Assembly (NCBI GenBank): GCA_946406115.1
Contig: OX291550.1
Span: 20,746,722 to 20,810,721, forward strand
Source of the DNA: Apoda limacodes
Taxonomy: Eukaryota; Arthropoda; Insecta; Lepidoptera; Limacodidae
Direction of reading: 5' to 3'
Length of the DNA: 64,000 nucleotides
The notes under the pieces are model-generated. The model was not told the DNA's origin. It was given only the letters and a program-made list of their open reading frames with translations, and made no database searches. Shown here in pieces: positions 1 through 14,200 of this stretch; the first letter of the stretch is position 1, and the number at the start of each line of letters is the position of its first letter. Both the position numbers and the translations under genes were made by a program.

Positions 1-149
1 AGTATATTGTAGAAATAAGCTTCGTAGGAAGAGGAAATAAATTATATTTTTTTTAATACCACTACGGTGGCAAACAAGCTTACGGTTCGCCTGATAGTAA
101 GCGATCACTGTATCTTATATTATCTAATAATAAATAAATAACAATGATA

Positions 150-229
150 ATTATTTTTGGATATTACACACAGCGCCGTCTGATCCCAAACTAAGCAAAG
201 TGCTATGGATACCAGACAAAGGATACAAA

Positions 230-274
<45 letters not shown>

Positions 275-411
275 TTTTTTTGTTAATACGTTCATATTAT
301 ACATAGAAACAAACCAATTAGAAGACAAACACAAATAATAAATGTTTGTCTTGTGCGGGAATCGAACCCACGCCCCTCGATTCATTCATCGGCTCACCTA
401 CTGAGCCGACA
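150..411 (-). mobile_element. tRNA-derived SINE, family 1, with internal (TA)n
   Basis: The minus strand starts with a tRNA-like head (A-box-like ggctcagtaggtgagc, B box gggttcgattcc near 358-372), then a body with 'gacaaacatttatt', and ends in the shared 3' end 'ggcgctgtgtgtaatatcc'. The TA run replaces the short cataTATAtta tract found in the other copies. Confidence 0.8.
233..273. repeat. (TA)n microsatellite
   Basis: About 20 uninterrupted AT dinucleotides inside the SINE. Confidence 0.95.
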
Positions 412-1594
412 AATAATGGCGGCGAAAGTTGGCTGCTATAGGACGCTTAAAATGAAAAAAACTCAACGATTACAACCTTTACAACACTGTTACAAAACTG
501 AATCATTTGGAAGATCATAAAAAAACAAATTAAAATTAATTACAAAACAGATATTTTTATTCGAAATTTGTCATATTGAATGCTGAAAAACGAATAAATA
601 AGTTGTTCATGTGCAAATTTGTAGCGGTTAAAGGCCTTGGTCCGTTTTAAGTCAATAAATTTGTTTATATTTTTTTAATTACCGCTATTAACTTTAGGTA
701 AGTACCTATCTCATTTTTAAGATAAGGTTAGTGATGCTCATAAAATTTAAAGCGACAGTAATTAAACGATAAAAACGGTACGTCCCCACGAGTAAGTTGT
801 AGTTTTTGGAAGTTGTAAAACGTCATTTTATTTTTAAATGTATGAAATTACTAGATAACAGGCGCGTGGCAATAATGAAACTGTGAAATGACTCACCGTG
901 AATTATATTAAAGAATAACTTTCAGCCCTATGCCGGCACTTTTGAGCGGTACAGGGAAGTACCAACTTGGGAAAATTAAATTTTGCAGGTGCTAGTGAGG
1001 AATTACGACTAATTATTATTTTTGTACGGTTTTCTTCTAGTTGATACATCGTTAGAAACAAATGTCTCTTCGGACGGAATAAATATGTAGGTACATTCCT
1101 TCAAAATGTAATACAGGTATTACATTTTGTTTCGGATTTCAAGCTTTTGTTGACGTTGGGACAGACAATGTCTGTCTGTAACTCACTACAGGTGCACAGG
1201 CCTCTATTTTAAAAGAAAAGAAGTCTAGGCCATAGTCCAACGTGTTGTGTTAGTGCGAGTGCATTCGCAGACGTAGTCGAGCTGGTGTCTAATCGACTTA
1301 AAGTTTTCAAACCACCCCTTCGGACTTCGAATTAACTTAAATACAGCTGTCACATGACAACAGCCTGGACCTACAGTTTAACGTGCCCTAGTTTCGAAGA
1401 ACGGAAAGGTTCAGAAAAAATCTATCACGAGGTGGTCACCCATTCAATGACTGACCAAGCCCGACATTGCTTGACTTTGCATGTTGTGAAAGGCAAATGT
1501 TACTAGGTCATTAGTTGTCTATACTGGACGGCAAATACCTATGGAAAGCTAATGTGCAAATGTAAATCACAAAAGTAGTTAAAAAATATCTTAC

Positions 1595-1762
1595 AGCAGC
1601 CATAATGAGAACCCACAATGGTCCAGACCTCAAAAGAGCCTTAAACGGGACAGGATCCAGTTTCTTGTGCAATCCAGATGCGACCACATTATTGTTCAAA
1701 AACTCACGTTCCTCGTCGGAAATATAGGGGTGTAAGTTTGGAGTACTATAGCATAGTAAAAC
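1595..1762 (-). CDS. Gene C exon 5 (central cytoplasmic loop)
   Basis: 56 codons, phase 0: VLLCYSTPNLHPYISDEERE, then NNNVVASGLHKKLDPVPFKA and SGPLWVLIMAA. The donor is GTAAGA. This is the last exon of gene C inside the window. Confidence 0.93.
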
Positions 1763-4700
1763 CTGAAAAACATAAGGCTTTTAATTATTTTTATCTATTT
1801 TCTTAAGAAAATTTAGGTATCCAAGTAATAGATGTGATGCATCCTTACTGCCTCGAGTCTTTGAATAAAAGATTAAAATTACTTACTCATATTATATGAT
1901 ACAATTAATGGTCATTCTTATCTTAGTTATAAATTACATTCCTACTAAACTCCAATCAATCCTACTTTTCTACTACTAATGATAAATATGCTACTACTAC
2001 TAGGTACTACTTACCTTTTGCTAATATACATCTTTAAATATAATAAATGTGAAAGTTTGTTAGTAATGATATTAGTAATGTATATTAGCAAAAGGTAGTA
2101 GTAGTATATTTATTATTAGTAGTGAGTAGGATCCTATTAATATAATAAAGCGGCGGTAGACCCCGGGGTAAAGCTTTTCCATACTTTGTTTGTCTGTCTG
2201 TATGTCTGTTACCTCTTCACACTTAAACCGCTGCAGTGGTTAAGATTAAATTTGGAATGGAGATAGTTTAAGTCCCAAAAAAGGACATAGGCTACTTGAA
2301 AAGGTCAAGTGTGAGGTGTTTTTTCTAGTTTCTAGGAGTTGCCGTTAAAATCCTACATCAATAACCGAATTTAGGGCGGGTGAAACCGCAAGTAAAAGCT
2401 AGTGTTATATAAATTGTAAGACTGATTGAAAATATTCAATCTTTAATGAGACTTTTAAAAATATAAGCATTAATTTAAAAATAAAACGGGATTAAAATCG
2501 CGTCGTTATTTGGCAAAATAGCTTTTTTCCCGACGTTTCGGCTGGGTTACACCAGCCTTGGTCAAGGGTAGACCGGCTGTGCGCGGTGACTTCGGCTTTA
2601 TACTTATATTATCACTACACACAACACTAACGATGTCCTCGGGTGCGTTCGTTGGTGAAACTCGAGAGCTGTATTTTTCTATGACTGGATTCCATGCAGG
2701 CGACAGTTTGTATCCAACCTCACAATTGAAGTTATTATTTTTTATTTCAATCGCTTCGCGTAACAATCTACGGCAATATTGGCAATCGGTGGACAAAACC
2801 TTAGGCTGGTGGAGGTCAACCCAGTGGTTCGAATTTGAGTTAGTCACATGTTCCGCTATAGCTGATTTTCTCTATAGCAAATCTCTCTTCTTTATCTTCT
2901 ACAATTCTTTATAGCAAATAATGACGCGTTTAGTACCGTTTTATTTTTAAATTAGTAATGGAACGCAAAAATTTAAAAACTTATAATATAAGCATTGTTA
3001 ATAAGATTTGTTTTAAAAAAACATTTTTGACAACAACAAGACAAAATGAAAGACTGTGAAAAATTGGCTCAGAAAACAGTTTTTACGTTATTATATTGAT
3101 TATATATAATGGTTCTAATTAATGTTTTTTTAAGTAAAATTGTAAAATGTTTGGTTACGCTAGGGCTTGACAAAACGGTGACGTCATAAGTATCCGTATA
3201 TCGATACTTTTTTCCGTAATTATTTATCAACATGTAGAGTAATTTAATTTTAATAATGTTTCTTACAAATATTAATTGAGCGCACGTGGTTAATAGGGTT
3301 CTGTAGCCAAATGGCAAAAACGAACCCTTGTAAACTCGTCATGTCCGTCCGTATGTCATAGCCTTATAATTCCGCCGCATTTGCATCGATTCTAATTAAA
3401 TTAAATGAGAGATATTCGCAATAATTTTCATTCTACAAAACCCTAACTTTATACGACACGCACTTGGCCTATTTCTGCCTAGTCTAGCGTTAGATCTGAA
3501 GCATTACACACAAGATAGGTGCTAACCAACATGAATCCAACTTTGGAATTCTAATACAATCCACTATGAACAATATTTCAGTTCTTGGATTCCCCTTAAA
3601 TCGTAAAGCATTAATTTAATGTAATTGCTTATGTATTTTGTTTACTAGGGAACATTCCCTCAACGTTTTCAATGTTTACAGCTATCTATAACAGGCATAT
3701 GTAGGCTATATATATAGAGCAATAATGCACAATGTCGATAGTGTACGCAGAAAACACTATTCTCAACCCACACAACGACAGTTACTAATATTTACGCATT
3801 TTGATTTTGGTATCATCACTAAACTGACATAAACATACTACTTTTACTAAATAAACTTAAAGTTAATAATGAAAAAAACATGAGTAACACCATCAGTGAC
3901 GTAAAATACGTTTACCCACGAAAAATATGCCTAAATAAGTACCTCTGAGCGTGCGATTTGTTGACTACATGCAGCCATAAAAAAGGCGCTAAACCTATTT
4001 CAGAGACTTAATAATGTTGTTATCATGTTATCAATACTTAATTAAACTATTTAAAATAAGTATACTTGTTCCATTCATAAGTAATTAAACACTAATTACT
4101 TATTGTTTTTCGTGTATCTTGTATATATTTTCCTCGCTGTAGTGAGATGAAAAATTGTGTTTCGCACGGTTAAAATTTTTTTGGGCTTCGTGCCTTACAA
4201 TCCCTCGCTTTGCTTAGGACTCAAATTTTGATCTATTCGCTTCGCTAGTGGGTTCAATGTTTGAATCCTTCGCTTGCTCGGTATTCAATAAATTCATTCA
4301 CGCCAAAAAGCAACTTTCCAGCCTTGCATAACAAATAACTATTTTATACTTTTAAGTCTCTGGTAATACAAAGTTAAAGCGTTAATATAAGCATGTTGGT
4401 GTATGTGTATGTGTAGTAGATTTGAATGAATAGTGTCGACTCCAGATAACACGTGAGTAGAATATTGAAGGCAAGCAGTGCACCTACTGACCTCGAAGCC
4501 TTAAGCTAATTATATGCCAGTTAGCTTATTGCGAAGAGTCTCGAGTACACTTCACTTGTGAATTCGGGAGTAAAACGTATGCTTGTAGTAGGGTCTTCAA
4601 AGGTAAAATATAATTCTATTGAATTCCAGAGTCTAGAGTACTCGAGACTATTTGCAATAAGCATCCTGGTAATGATCAATTGTTTCCTGATTTGGACACA

Positions 4701-7700
4701 ATTGTACCTATTAGCACGTGCACTGAAATTCCGGGTTTAGGTGCCAAAACCTATTAACCAATGAAATGGCTAAGAAAATTATCGGTTTGAACACAGCGAC
4801 TGTAGTAAAACGATTATTTGTGTTGGTTAAGTAAAACATACATTATCAAGGAAACTACCACACTAAGACAAAACATTTAGATAGTATGTAAAACTGGTTG
4901 TTTGTGTACACTTTATTGTATAAAAATTAAAAATACAGAAGTTCATTCAAACAAACTATACTACAACTTTTACTTATACTAAAAATAAAAAAAAAAGTTT
5001 TTAATAATAAATAAAATGGTGACAGAAAGGCCAAAAAGTAAAAGGTCAATATACGTAATCCTCCCTGCTTCGCGTACCTGCTATAGCCATATGTGTCGAT
5101 ATTATGATAGTCGAGTGCCCTCACCCCCGTCTCACCGTGCACCTCACGACTGCTATGGTTAGACGCCTTCGATGGCAAACTGTATGCATGGTTAGGCTGT
5201 GCTAGTAAGCCAAGATTTTTTTAAGGGTCAAGCTGGTATCCGGGTGCACCCGACTGGAGATGACAGCAGTACTCCATATGGAGCTGGACTTACGGCTTGT
5301 AAAGAAGCGAATTACGAATTACGATACACGATATACGATATATATAAGTGCTATAATTTGAATTTCGTTGGGTCAGGTTGTGGAATGTTATTTTAATTTT
5401 AATCACTTAACTTAACTAACTTGAAACAATACCGTAGATATTGTAATAAGAACATTATTTGTGAGAAGTTGAAGTTTGTATGAACCAGGCTTTGAATATA
5501 ATCTATCCTCAGGTTTGAGGGATTTTGGTTTTGACTGTAACACTATTGTGTGCCAAGCCATATAGACATACTGATGTTTCTCTAGAAAAGCCAACCTTAT
5601 CGTTTTTCAGCTATTTCAAGGCCATCTTAAACATATTAGTTTGTAGATGTTCTTATGTTTTCTTATGTTTCTACACCAGCCGGTCTTACACCCCGTATAC
5701 AGCACTCTAGCGCCGCCATTAGATATTGTTTAGTTCTTCTTTGTGAAAAGCGTAATTTAAAAAAGTGAAATAGTGATAAATACTAACAAGTAATCAAATT
5801 TCTTTACACCTTTTGTATTATTCGTAGAATTTTTTTGTGAGTTTTGTTTCGGGTTCCTGCTAAAAGTAGCCGACTTAAGACAATACCCAATTTATAACTC
5901 ACAGATATATTCCACTAGTTCTAGTAACGTAATGACGAGTTAGTATTATTAATTTTTTCACATTTTTAAAAAAACTCTTTGTACGTAGAAGAAACATGCT
6001 ACTCGGGCGAGTTAACGTGACACCTGGTCGCGAGAAGTATTTTCAATGTAGAGTGTGCAAAAAAGTGGTCAGAGTAACAAAAAGAGGGTGCAAGGAAAAA
6101 AAAACGGACTTTTTCATGTTTTTTCCTTAGTTATAGTTACGGTAAGGGTGTATAAATGATGGAGCTAAGAAAAATTTGTCATCACGGGACGCCTGGCAGA
6201 TGTGCATGTGGAACATTAAATTTTTTTTTTTTATTTTTTCACATCAAAATAATAAAACATATCATATATTTATAATAAATATATAAAGATATATAAATAT
6301 AATAATAAGTAATAAAAGGTAGTTATTGTTTATCACTAAAATTAATAAAATTGAAAAGATAACACACTTATCTCGTTAATAATTAGCTCATTAATAAACG
6401 TAAAAACGATTATTTACTACATATTGACTGTATATATAGCACGGCGACGCGTCGCCACGGCATGCATCGCCAAGCTAACAATCCTGTTTACCTGTGGCTA
6501 TAAATGTTTCACATCAAAAACGCACTTTAGCACCATTTAGCACCGAATTCGCTATGTTTTATTTAATTGGACGTTGAAGTAAAATTAAAGATCATGTTAA
6601 CTAAATTACCTAATAAACCTTAAATTACCCAATTGCCAATACATCAATGAAAATATTAGTACGGTATTGAGATATTCCAAAGAAAGTATTGAAATTGGAA
6701 AAAGAAAGGAATGAGTTGATCTACACAAAAACAAAAATAACGCACAGGTCCGGGGAGGAGACCCAGATAAAAGTGTTCAACACAAACGTTGCTACCGACA
6801 ATGTACTCTGGGACACCAAATATTTTCATACCAAATATCGTACACCCTAACCGTAACCAAAACAAAGGAAAAAAAGTGAAAATATTCTAACCCCGTTTTT
6901 TTTCACCCCGTTTTAGTTACTCTGATCATTTTTTGCACTCTTTACATTGAATAGACTTCACGCGACTAGGGGTCATGTTAATTCACCCGAGTTTGTATAT
7001 ATTATCTTGTGAATGAACTTACAAGCATGAAGTGGTATGTATCTAGTGTGAAAGGTCATTCTCGGAAACTTTAGTCATTCAAATCTTTTCCTTAGTTTTT
7101 TTTTACTCTTCTATGACATCCTAAGATGTGTGCTGCTATACAAATATGAAATCTAATTTTTAAGAAAACAAAACATACAGACACGGAATAATTCATTACC
7201 TTTAAGGTGAAGTAATTTTTGTTAAATTTGGTTGAGAATTGGAGGAGGAAAGCGGGGAATACAATACTTCGATTTTGATGATTACGACTAAATAAAACAA
7301 CAGATGCGGAGTTGTCCCTATAGCACATCCGTATCTTGAACCGGGTCCTACAGCGACACCAAATGTTTTTCAAATACCTATTGCTGCATTCACTTCGTTG
7401 TGATTTGCAGCCATTACTGCTTCACCGGGCTTTTTTGGGCGAGACTCTGAAGGAGCCTCAGCCTGTAAAGCGCCCAACGCTCAAGGGCTCCCCGCGGGGG
7501 AAGCCTCGGCTTGGGTTGCCGCTCTCGGGGGCGTCCCTTCGACCGGCGTGATTATCGAACCCGAAGGTGAGTCACCGCCAGGAGGAGACTTCCCGGGTGC
7601 GGTTGCGATTGAGTGCGAGAAGCGCCCCGGCACTCTTTGACACCTCGTGTATCCTAGCGGACGCCGACGAACCTGGGGACGTCGGCATTGTGTTTGGTGG

Positions 7701-8247
7701 GAGGCCCTATTAAGGGAGGTTGTTGAGACTAATTTCGCTATCCGGATAGCGAGATCGTCATCTGGAGCCGTTGGTACGTGCCGAGGCCGCCTAACGATAG
7801 TTTTACGACCACGCCGAGGTCGGTCGGGAGGATGATCATGATGGTTGTGATGTTTTCTCTTAATTATATTAGTGAATTATCTAAGTGGATTGATTATTAA
7901 CATTATGAAATAGCCTTGACACAAGATCGTTTAAATTATGATTCATATTTGTTTATATGAAATGCCATTTTGCTAAGTCTAAAAAATGTTACCCTAAAAA
8001 CCTAAATACCTATCTAAATACCTACCTAAACCTTGAACAGTTAATAAAAATTACATTACCTACAAAGATGAGAAAAAGGTGACTAAGCTTTCCTGTTTAT
8101 TTCTTAACTTGTTGATTCCCTTTTACAAAAAAAAATTTGGGAGATAATAGATGTAAAAATAATCTGTAAAGAGTGCGTTTATATGCGTACAATAGACTAT
8201 TTATATTGTATAAATGTATTAAACGTAGAGCTCGCAAAAAACGACTT

Positions 8248-8287
<40 letters not shown>

Positions 8288-11200
8288 CTACACTGCTTTA
8301 AAATCTCTGAACATTACACACAGCGCCATCTAGTTGTAAACTAAGCAAATCAGGTACCAACCAAGGCCACAAGTCATGAATATTGTTAACCGACTTTAAA
8401 AAAGTAGGTTCTCAGTTTGACCCGTATGTTTGTATGTTTGTCCAGGATTATCTCGTTTTCTGTAGATAAATACATATTACTTGACAAACACAATTGTTCA
8501 TCACATAAATGTTTGTCCTGATCGAGAATCGAACCTGTGCTCCTCGGTTCGGCAGGCAGTCTACAAAAATAGTATTTAATAACTTTGACGATTCATAAGT
8601 GTTTGTATAGACCTAATTTCAATTAAAAACAAAATGACTTTTTGACTACTCTACTACCTACATACTTCATTATTTGACACCACTATTGACACTAATTTGT
8701 TGCGTACGTTTAATTTTTGTTTTTTCTTTTTAGCCATTGACTACTGTTCTTGGCCGCAGTATATAGTGGTAACAGTACATAGTTTATTATCAAGCTAATT
8801 ATCTTAACAGCAAAAACGCTCCGAATCGTGATTTCACATACGATATATAAGCAATCGAGAGTGCACACAGGAATATTTCTTTTGCTGGTGTAACTTACTA
8901 TACTCTATACTAGTCTACTATATGTATATCTCTGGCATTTTCAACTGCTTTAGATGATTTTTGTCTGTATAAATGTATAATTAAGATTGATATCCATATA
9001 ATTTAAATAAGGGTCTGACCATAAAACTAGTTTTCGTGGTGACAATTTCATTAAGTATGATTTTATTTTTGGATAAAACTTTTAGCAACTCAAACTAAAG
9101 TTGTACTAAAATAATTAGCTGGTGAGTTTGCATTAGTGCTAATCTCAGAAATTACCATTACTACTTAAAAAATAAATGGAAACTGTTTTTGCGTTAGATA
9201 TTCCGTAAATTAAGGCCTTCCTATTCCTTAAAATTTTACAAAACTATATTATTGTAATTTTTCAGATTCTTAAACACAAAGAGAAAAACACATTTTTTAA
9301 CTTTGGAAACTAATAAAAAAACCTCAGAGATTTATTTGTAGAACATTCTAACAGTATGCGCGATCAATAAAATTCTTTTTTTTTATATAAAGCAATAACG
9401 TAAAAATTCTTTATTGCACAAAAAAGTTGTAAGTAGTACACACAATTGATTCGTGGCATACAATTTAGGTAGTCTTTTCGCTACTAAGCTAAATCTTCCA
9501 GAAAGCTTTAGGGAAGAGGAAATCTTTAATATAAGATATTAGAGTAGGTATAAATATACTATCCATATAAGACACTTTTCTATAAAGACGGGACGGACGG
9601 ACATGACAAAACTATGAGGATTCCATTATTGCCATTTGGGTACGGAACCCTAAAAATTATCATCAGTTTATTGCACCTGCTGATTAAAGTGTTATATAAA
9701 GACAAAGATTAAAAACATTGTAGTGTTTTGCTGTCATTTACCTAACACATGCAAAAAAAAAAATAAAAAAAAAAAATTTAGTTAGATCCATGATAATTCT
9801 GGAATGAAAATATAATGAATGATTTGAAACTATATTAACTAAATTCTTATAATCAATAAAAAATATTTACCCAGAATATAAACCAAATGATTCCCAGTCC
9901 TCCAAAGCAATAAAATACATTAGCCCAATCTCCACCATTCTCTAGTAACAGTCCAGATATATAAGGCCCAGCTATATTACCAATTTGTGCCCCACCAAAT
10001 ATCATGGCACCAAAACGTGATCTTTCTGCCGGTGGAACCCATCGTGCCAAAAGTAGAACAAACGCAGGGGTTACAGGACCCTGAAATTAAGGTTCTTAAT
10101 TAAAGCATATGTCTTGAACAGTAAAAAGAGTGACAATCGATTTTTTAATTTATAAAATTAAATTGTAATATATTTGATTCCTAAAACATATTTTCCCCCT
10201 AAATCGCACTTATTGTGTAAGTTGATTTTGTCGTTTTCGCTTCAGCTGCTCGCTAATCCCCTTTTCTTGAATAATTGTGGCTTACGCTGGATTATTCACA
10301 CACTGTCTTAAAAATTAAAAAATTGCCCAGTACGCATTCAGAGTTTTTAGGCCACTTATTAGGCCTGTAACTTGACTTGTCTACTGTTCTTACTTACAAA
10401 CTCTTAGTATTGGAAAATTATAGCTCAGATCGAGTACGAAATAACGCATTTTCTTACCGAAGGAAGCTAGCTACAAAGTGAGCTGAAGGCAAACGTCGGA
10501 AGCCTTAATTTCGAGGCTACACGGAAAAAAAAGAGTTTCCAAATTCTATTTGCATTCAGTCAAGAAATCCAACTATTTTGGACATATTTTGTTCACAGAA
10601 GGCAATATTATTTCCCAAAAAAAAATCATTTTATCAATCGAAATTGATAAACTTCTTTTCGTATAAACAAATTTTTTTTTAACCAAATAAATGTACGTTT
10701 TAGATCAACCAAACTGAAATTAATTACCCTAAGACAGTTAATGTTCTTGTAAAAAATAAATATATTTTTATATGCAACATTTTATTTTTCTTCGTTTGAA
10801 ACAAAAAATAATTTTGCTTTGATATAATTTATTTTGCGCCAAAATCATGGTTTTCTTAAATCTGCGACGTCACTTATTAAAAACTATATCTTTCGATGAA
10901 AATAATTGTATCTTAAATCAAAGCCAGTGAAATATTCAGTTAAGATAATATTGTTTTGAATTAGAGAAAATAATAATTTTAACAGAATTTGATAGATTCT
11001 AAACTCAAAATCTGATATTTTAAGCTGAAACTCTTGTTTTAGTCGAAACAAATAAAATACCTGCTTTAATCATTAAACATTTTCGTTGAAATTAATCAGC
11101 TAGTATCGCTTTGAACGAATTTTCTTTTCGTTTAAGTAAATTCCTGCATTTTTTAAATTGAATGAACCTCATCACTGTCCTTCATAGGATTTCGTGTTGG

Positions 11201-14200
11201 CTTTAAATTTTAAATAATTGTTTATTGTAGGGTTTTGTGCGTCAAATTAGTATCAGTTTATGCGAGAAACCTACAGTTAATTATTTTCTAAGAATTGAAA
11301 ATCTCGTGGCCCAGTTGCATTCGTCTATCTGAAAAGATACGCGAAGTTAAGCAACGTCGACCGTGGTCAGTACTTGGATGGGTGACCGCTTTTTCTTCCA
11401 TGTTTAAGAAGGATCGTTAAATAGTCATAACAATTATAATTAAACATAACGCTGTATAATCAGCTAAAGGCGTGAATAGCTACTAAGCTCGACAAAGTCC
11501 ATATAAAGGCAGTGCGGTAGACTGACTATATGGCCCAAGCCACCAGAAAAGAGGCCTCTGCCTCTGCAGTAGGGCACTAGCTCGACAAACGTCCGCTAAG
11601 ACACACACTAAGTCAGTGCGGTAGACTGACTCTATATGGCCCAAGCCTCCAGAAAAGAGGCGTAGGGCTTTTTAAAAAACTTTATTTAATCTTGACGGAT
11701 AACTATGTCATTTTGGACCGAAACATTTTTTGTTTTAAACTAAAATATAATGTTATTAATTTAAGAGCCGATGTAGTCAAGTTAAGAGCACTATTCTCTT
11801 GTGTGAACTATACATTTCTTCCGTGCAATAACACACGAAGTTCTACGCCCAAGAAAACTAAGTGTTTCAAATAAAGAAGCATATTTTTTTTCAATGAATT
11901 AAATATTGTTTCAAACTGATAGAGTTTTATTTACTGATTCAAAGAAATTTGATCTTGTGTTAACTTCATATTATTTTAAATATTTAAGAGAAATAATATC
12001 TTGGATGAAGCAAATATTCGTTGGTGCATATATGAAACGATATTCTCATGGCTCAACTAATTCTTTTTTACCGTGTAAAGTTGAAGAATTGGACATTTCT
12101 CATCGAGGGGTGAAAGTGAACGATTACTAACGAGGGTGTAGTTTGAGGTCCTGAGCGGAGCTTGTACAAATGGGGTAGGTATTACATTAAGATATAGACG
12201 TTGCATTTTGTATACAGTATGCGGAAATCCTAAATAAGGTTCTTACAAAATATGACTAAGAAGTAATGGCTTCGTTTATGTAGAATTCAGTCTGCTTTCT
12301 GTAGACTGTCTTGAGATCTATAACTTCCTTATACTCCTGTATTATAATCATAGAACAACACAGCATCCTCGAGGCATGATTTTAATATAATATCATATAT
12401 TTTTAAATTAAAAGAGGATATTCCTCAAACTAAACTGACACAATTAAATATCAATTGATCTTGAAACAATTTGATAACAATAATCTTTCACAAGAAAAGC
12501 AACAAACAAGCACATAAGCTTTTGCTCTTTGATATAGTATTTGTTGTTAAAATAATTTATTATACAAACCTCCCCAAATCCTTCGATAACTCTGACTAGA
12601 AACAATCCGACAGCACCTCCAATTGTTACAACCCAAGGTGTTAAAACAGTTGCTATAGAAGTTATTAACAGTCCAATTCCAACAGTCCATTTTGCTCCAA
12701 ATTTTTCTGCTAACAGTCCTCCAGGTAAGTGAGTAATAACATATCCATAATAAAAAGCACTAAGAAGAAGTCCTTGTGTGGCTTCGTCCCAATCATAGCG
12801 ATCACGACCCTGAAAACAGCCACAAGATAACTTTTTACTGTGTTCCAATTTTTTTAATATGCGATAGTTCAAACGTTAAAATTAGGTAGTGTATGTAAAG
12901 AATAATATGGATATTCCACAAATCCAACGATTTTAGTTTTTGTGTTGAATAGTTTTGTTACCCTGAGATATCGATAAAACCTTAAAAACCGCCAGGATAC
13001 TTAAGATGGTAATTAAATATTCTAATGGCAACAAATTACTGTTCCCATTTTTCAGAAAATTACGAGAATATCCATGTTAATGTCAACATTTTGGTTGCAA
13101 GTACCTTCATAAATCACACTACCTGATTTCGACCTCTGCTCATTAGTTACGGCTATGTAATTTAGTAACTAATGAATTTCCGCATGAACATTATTCACGT
13201 GATACAAAATTGTCATATTTTTTACAGCTAATGAAACTTGTAGATTCGGTAGTAAATGGATTAAAATTTATCAAAGGATACAGTTTCAGAACGAAGGCTT
13301 AATAAAAATCCTGGCAATGTAATTAGGCTAAGTAAACGTGCTAAAAACACAGTATCTTTGACAAATTAATTTGGCTATATAAAATATTGAAACATAATTA
13401 CTTCTTATGATCCTGAAATTATTTTATAGTACATTGTGTATTAATGGCGGTAAGGAGAAAATTACTAACGAGAGGCTATTTAGAAGCCTAAGGTTAAAGG
13501 CTGAAGGGCTTTATGACTCGAGTTTATAATTACCGTACCGCCTGTATTACACACAATATTTTTTATCACATTTGCGAGTAAATAAATAAAAAAATAAGGC
13601 GAAAAAACTTACATACTTTAATTTTCTGTACAATTTTGAAAAACACGATAAAAGTTCTTCAAGTTACTTAAGTGTGTAATCGTCAGGAGCTTCAATATAC
13701 ATCTTTTCTAAATTTTTCCCCCATTAGTACCATCGATAGTTAACTTACATACCCATGACTTCCTTTTCAAAAAAGCTTTAATATGCTGTTCAATATTGAT
13801 GGTATTTTTGTACTTGAAAGTGCTCTTCAACATAGAGTAAATTGCTTAGAGGGAAGACGGTTAGTATTTTCCAGCAATTTTCCTCAAGTAAGCCAATAGG
13901 ACATTGTCTGAAAATGAACTTGTTTTCTTCTTGTTTTTCAGATAATAAAACTGGCGTATGCGGCTAAGTACTTTCTTGTCTTTAGGCTTTTATGGTCAAG
14001 ATTCATTTTTATTTCATGAGCCCCATTAATAATATCAGATGGTGTCGCATTTATATTAAACTCATTTAACGACGAAGATATTTTTTATTTATATTGTAAG
14101 TTTTAAATAGGAAATTCACTTGAGAAAAGAAAAAATTACAAAGAAAAAGCCTATGGGAGTAATCAAGGTTTTAGCATCCACTTTACTAGCACGTTATGAC

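Larger units (their letters stand above)
1..1594 (-). other. Gene C intron 5, 5' part: AT-rich, with a SINE and a LINE tail
   Basis: No coding exon was found here. Positions 58-112 look like a minus-strand copy of the LINE tail with the 'ttaccatcaggcggaccg' motif. A SINE follows at 150-411. The remainder (412-1594) is AT-rich and not recognised. Confidence 0.6.
1763..9870 (-). other. Gene C intron 4 (8.1 kb), a nest of mobile elements
   Basis: Spans from exon 4 to exon 5. It holds a foldback at 1973-2140, a generic repeat at 2150-2404, a Penelope-like insertion at 2472-2985, an inverted repeat at 4524-4662, a MITE end at 5028-5086, a foldback element at 6001-6992, a GC-rich repeat at 7385-7850, (TA)n plus SINE pieces at 8250-8560 and a 'gggttccgt' repeat piece at 9570-9655. 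The rest (for example 3370-4520, 5100-6000 and 8570-9560) is AT-rich with nothing I can name. Confidence 0.7.

Noticed and set aside
203..385. Minus-strand ORF with Ile-Tyr repeat
   Set aside because: It is the translation of the (TA)n tract inside a SINE, not a gene.
355..411. Possible tRNA gene on the minus strand
   Set aside because: It has A- and B-box-like sequence but no proper acceptor stem or anticodon arm, and continues into the SINE body shared with other copies.
1..1594. Missing exons 6-8 of gene C
   Set aside because: Looked for the HDWGYF and NYAGTTT blocks on the minus strand and found none, so they are assumed to lie outside the window and gene C was not called a pseudogene.
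2531..2564. Active hammerhead ribozyme
   Set aside because: The GAAA side and one stem are present but CUGAUGA is not intact, so activity cannot be claimed.
3707..3720. Short ctatatatatag palindrome
   Set aside because: Expected by chance in AT-rich DNA.
6656..6865. 69-codon minus-strand ORF inside the foldback element
   Set aside because: No transposase motif and the ORF runs into the inverted arm; not supported as a gene.
11340..11392. 5S rRNA gene
   Set aside because: Only the internal control region is present; the flanking 5S sequence is missing.
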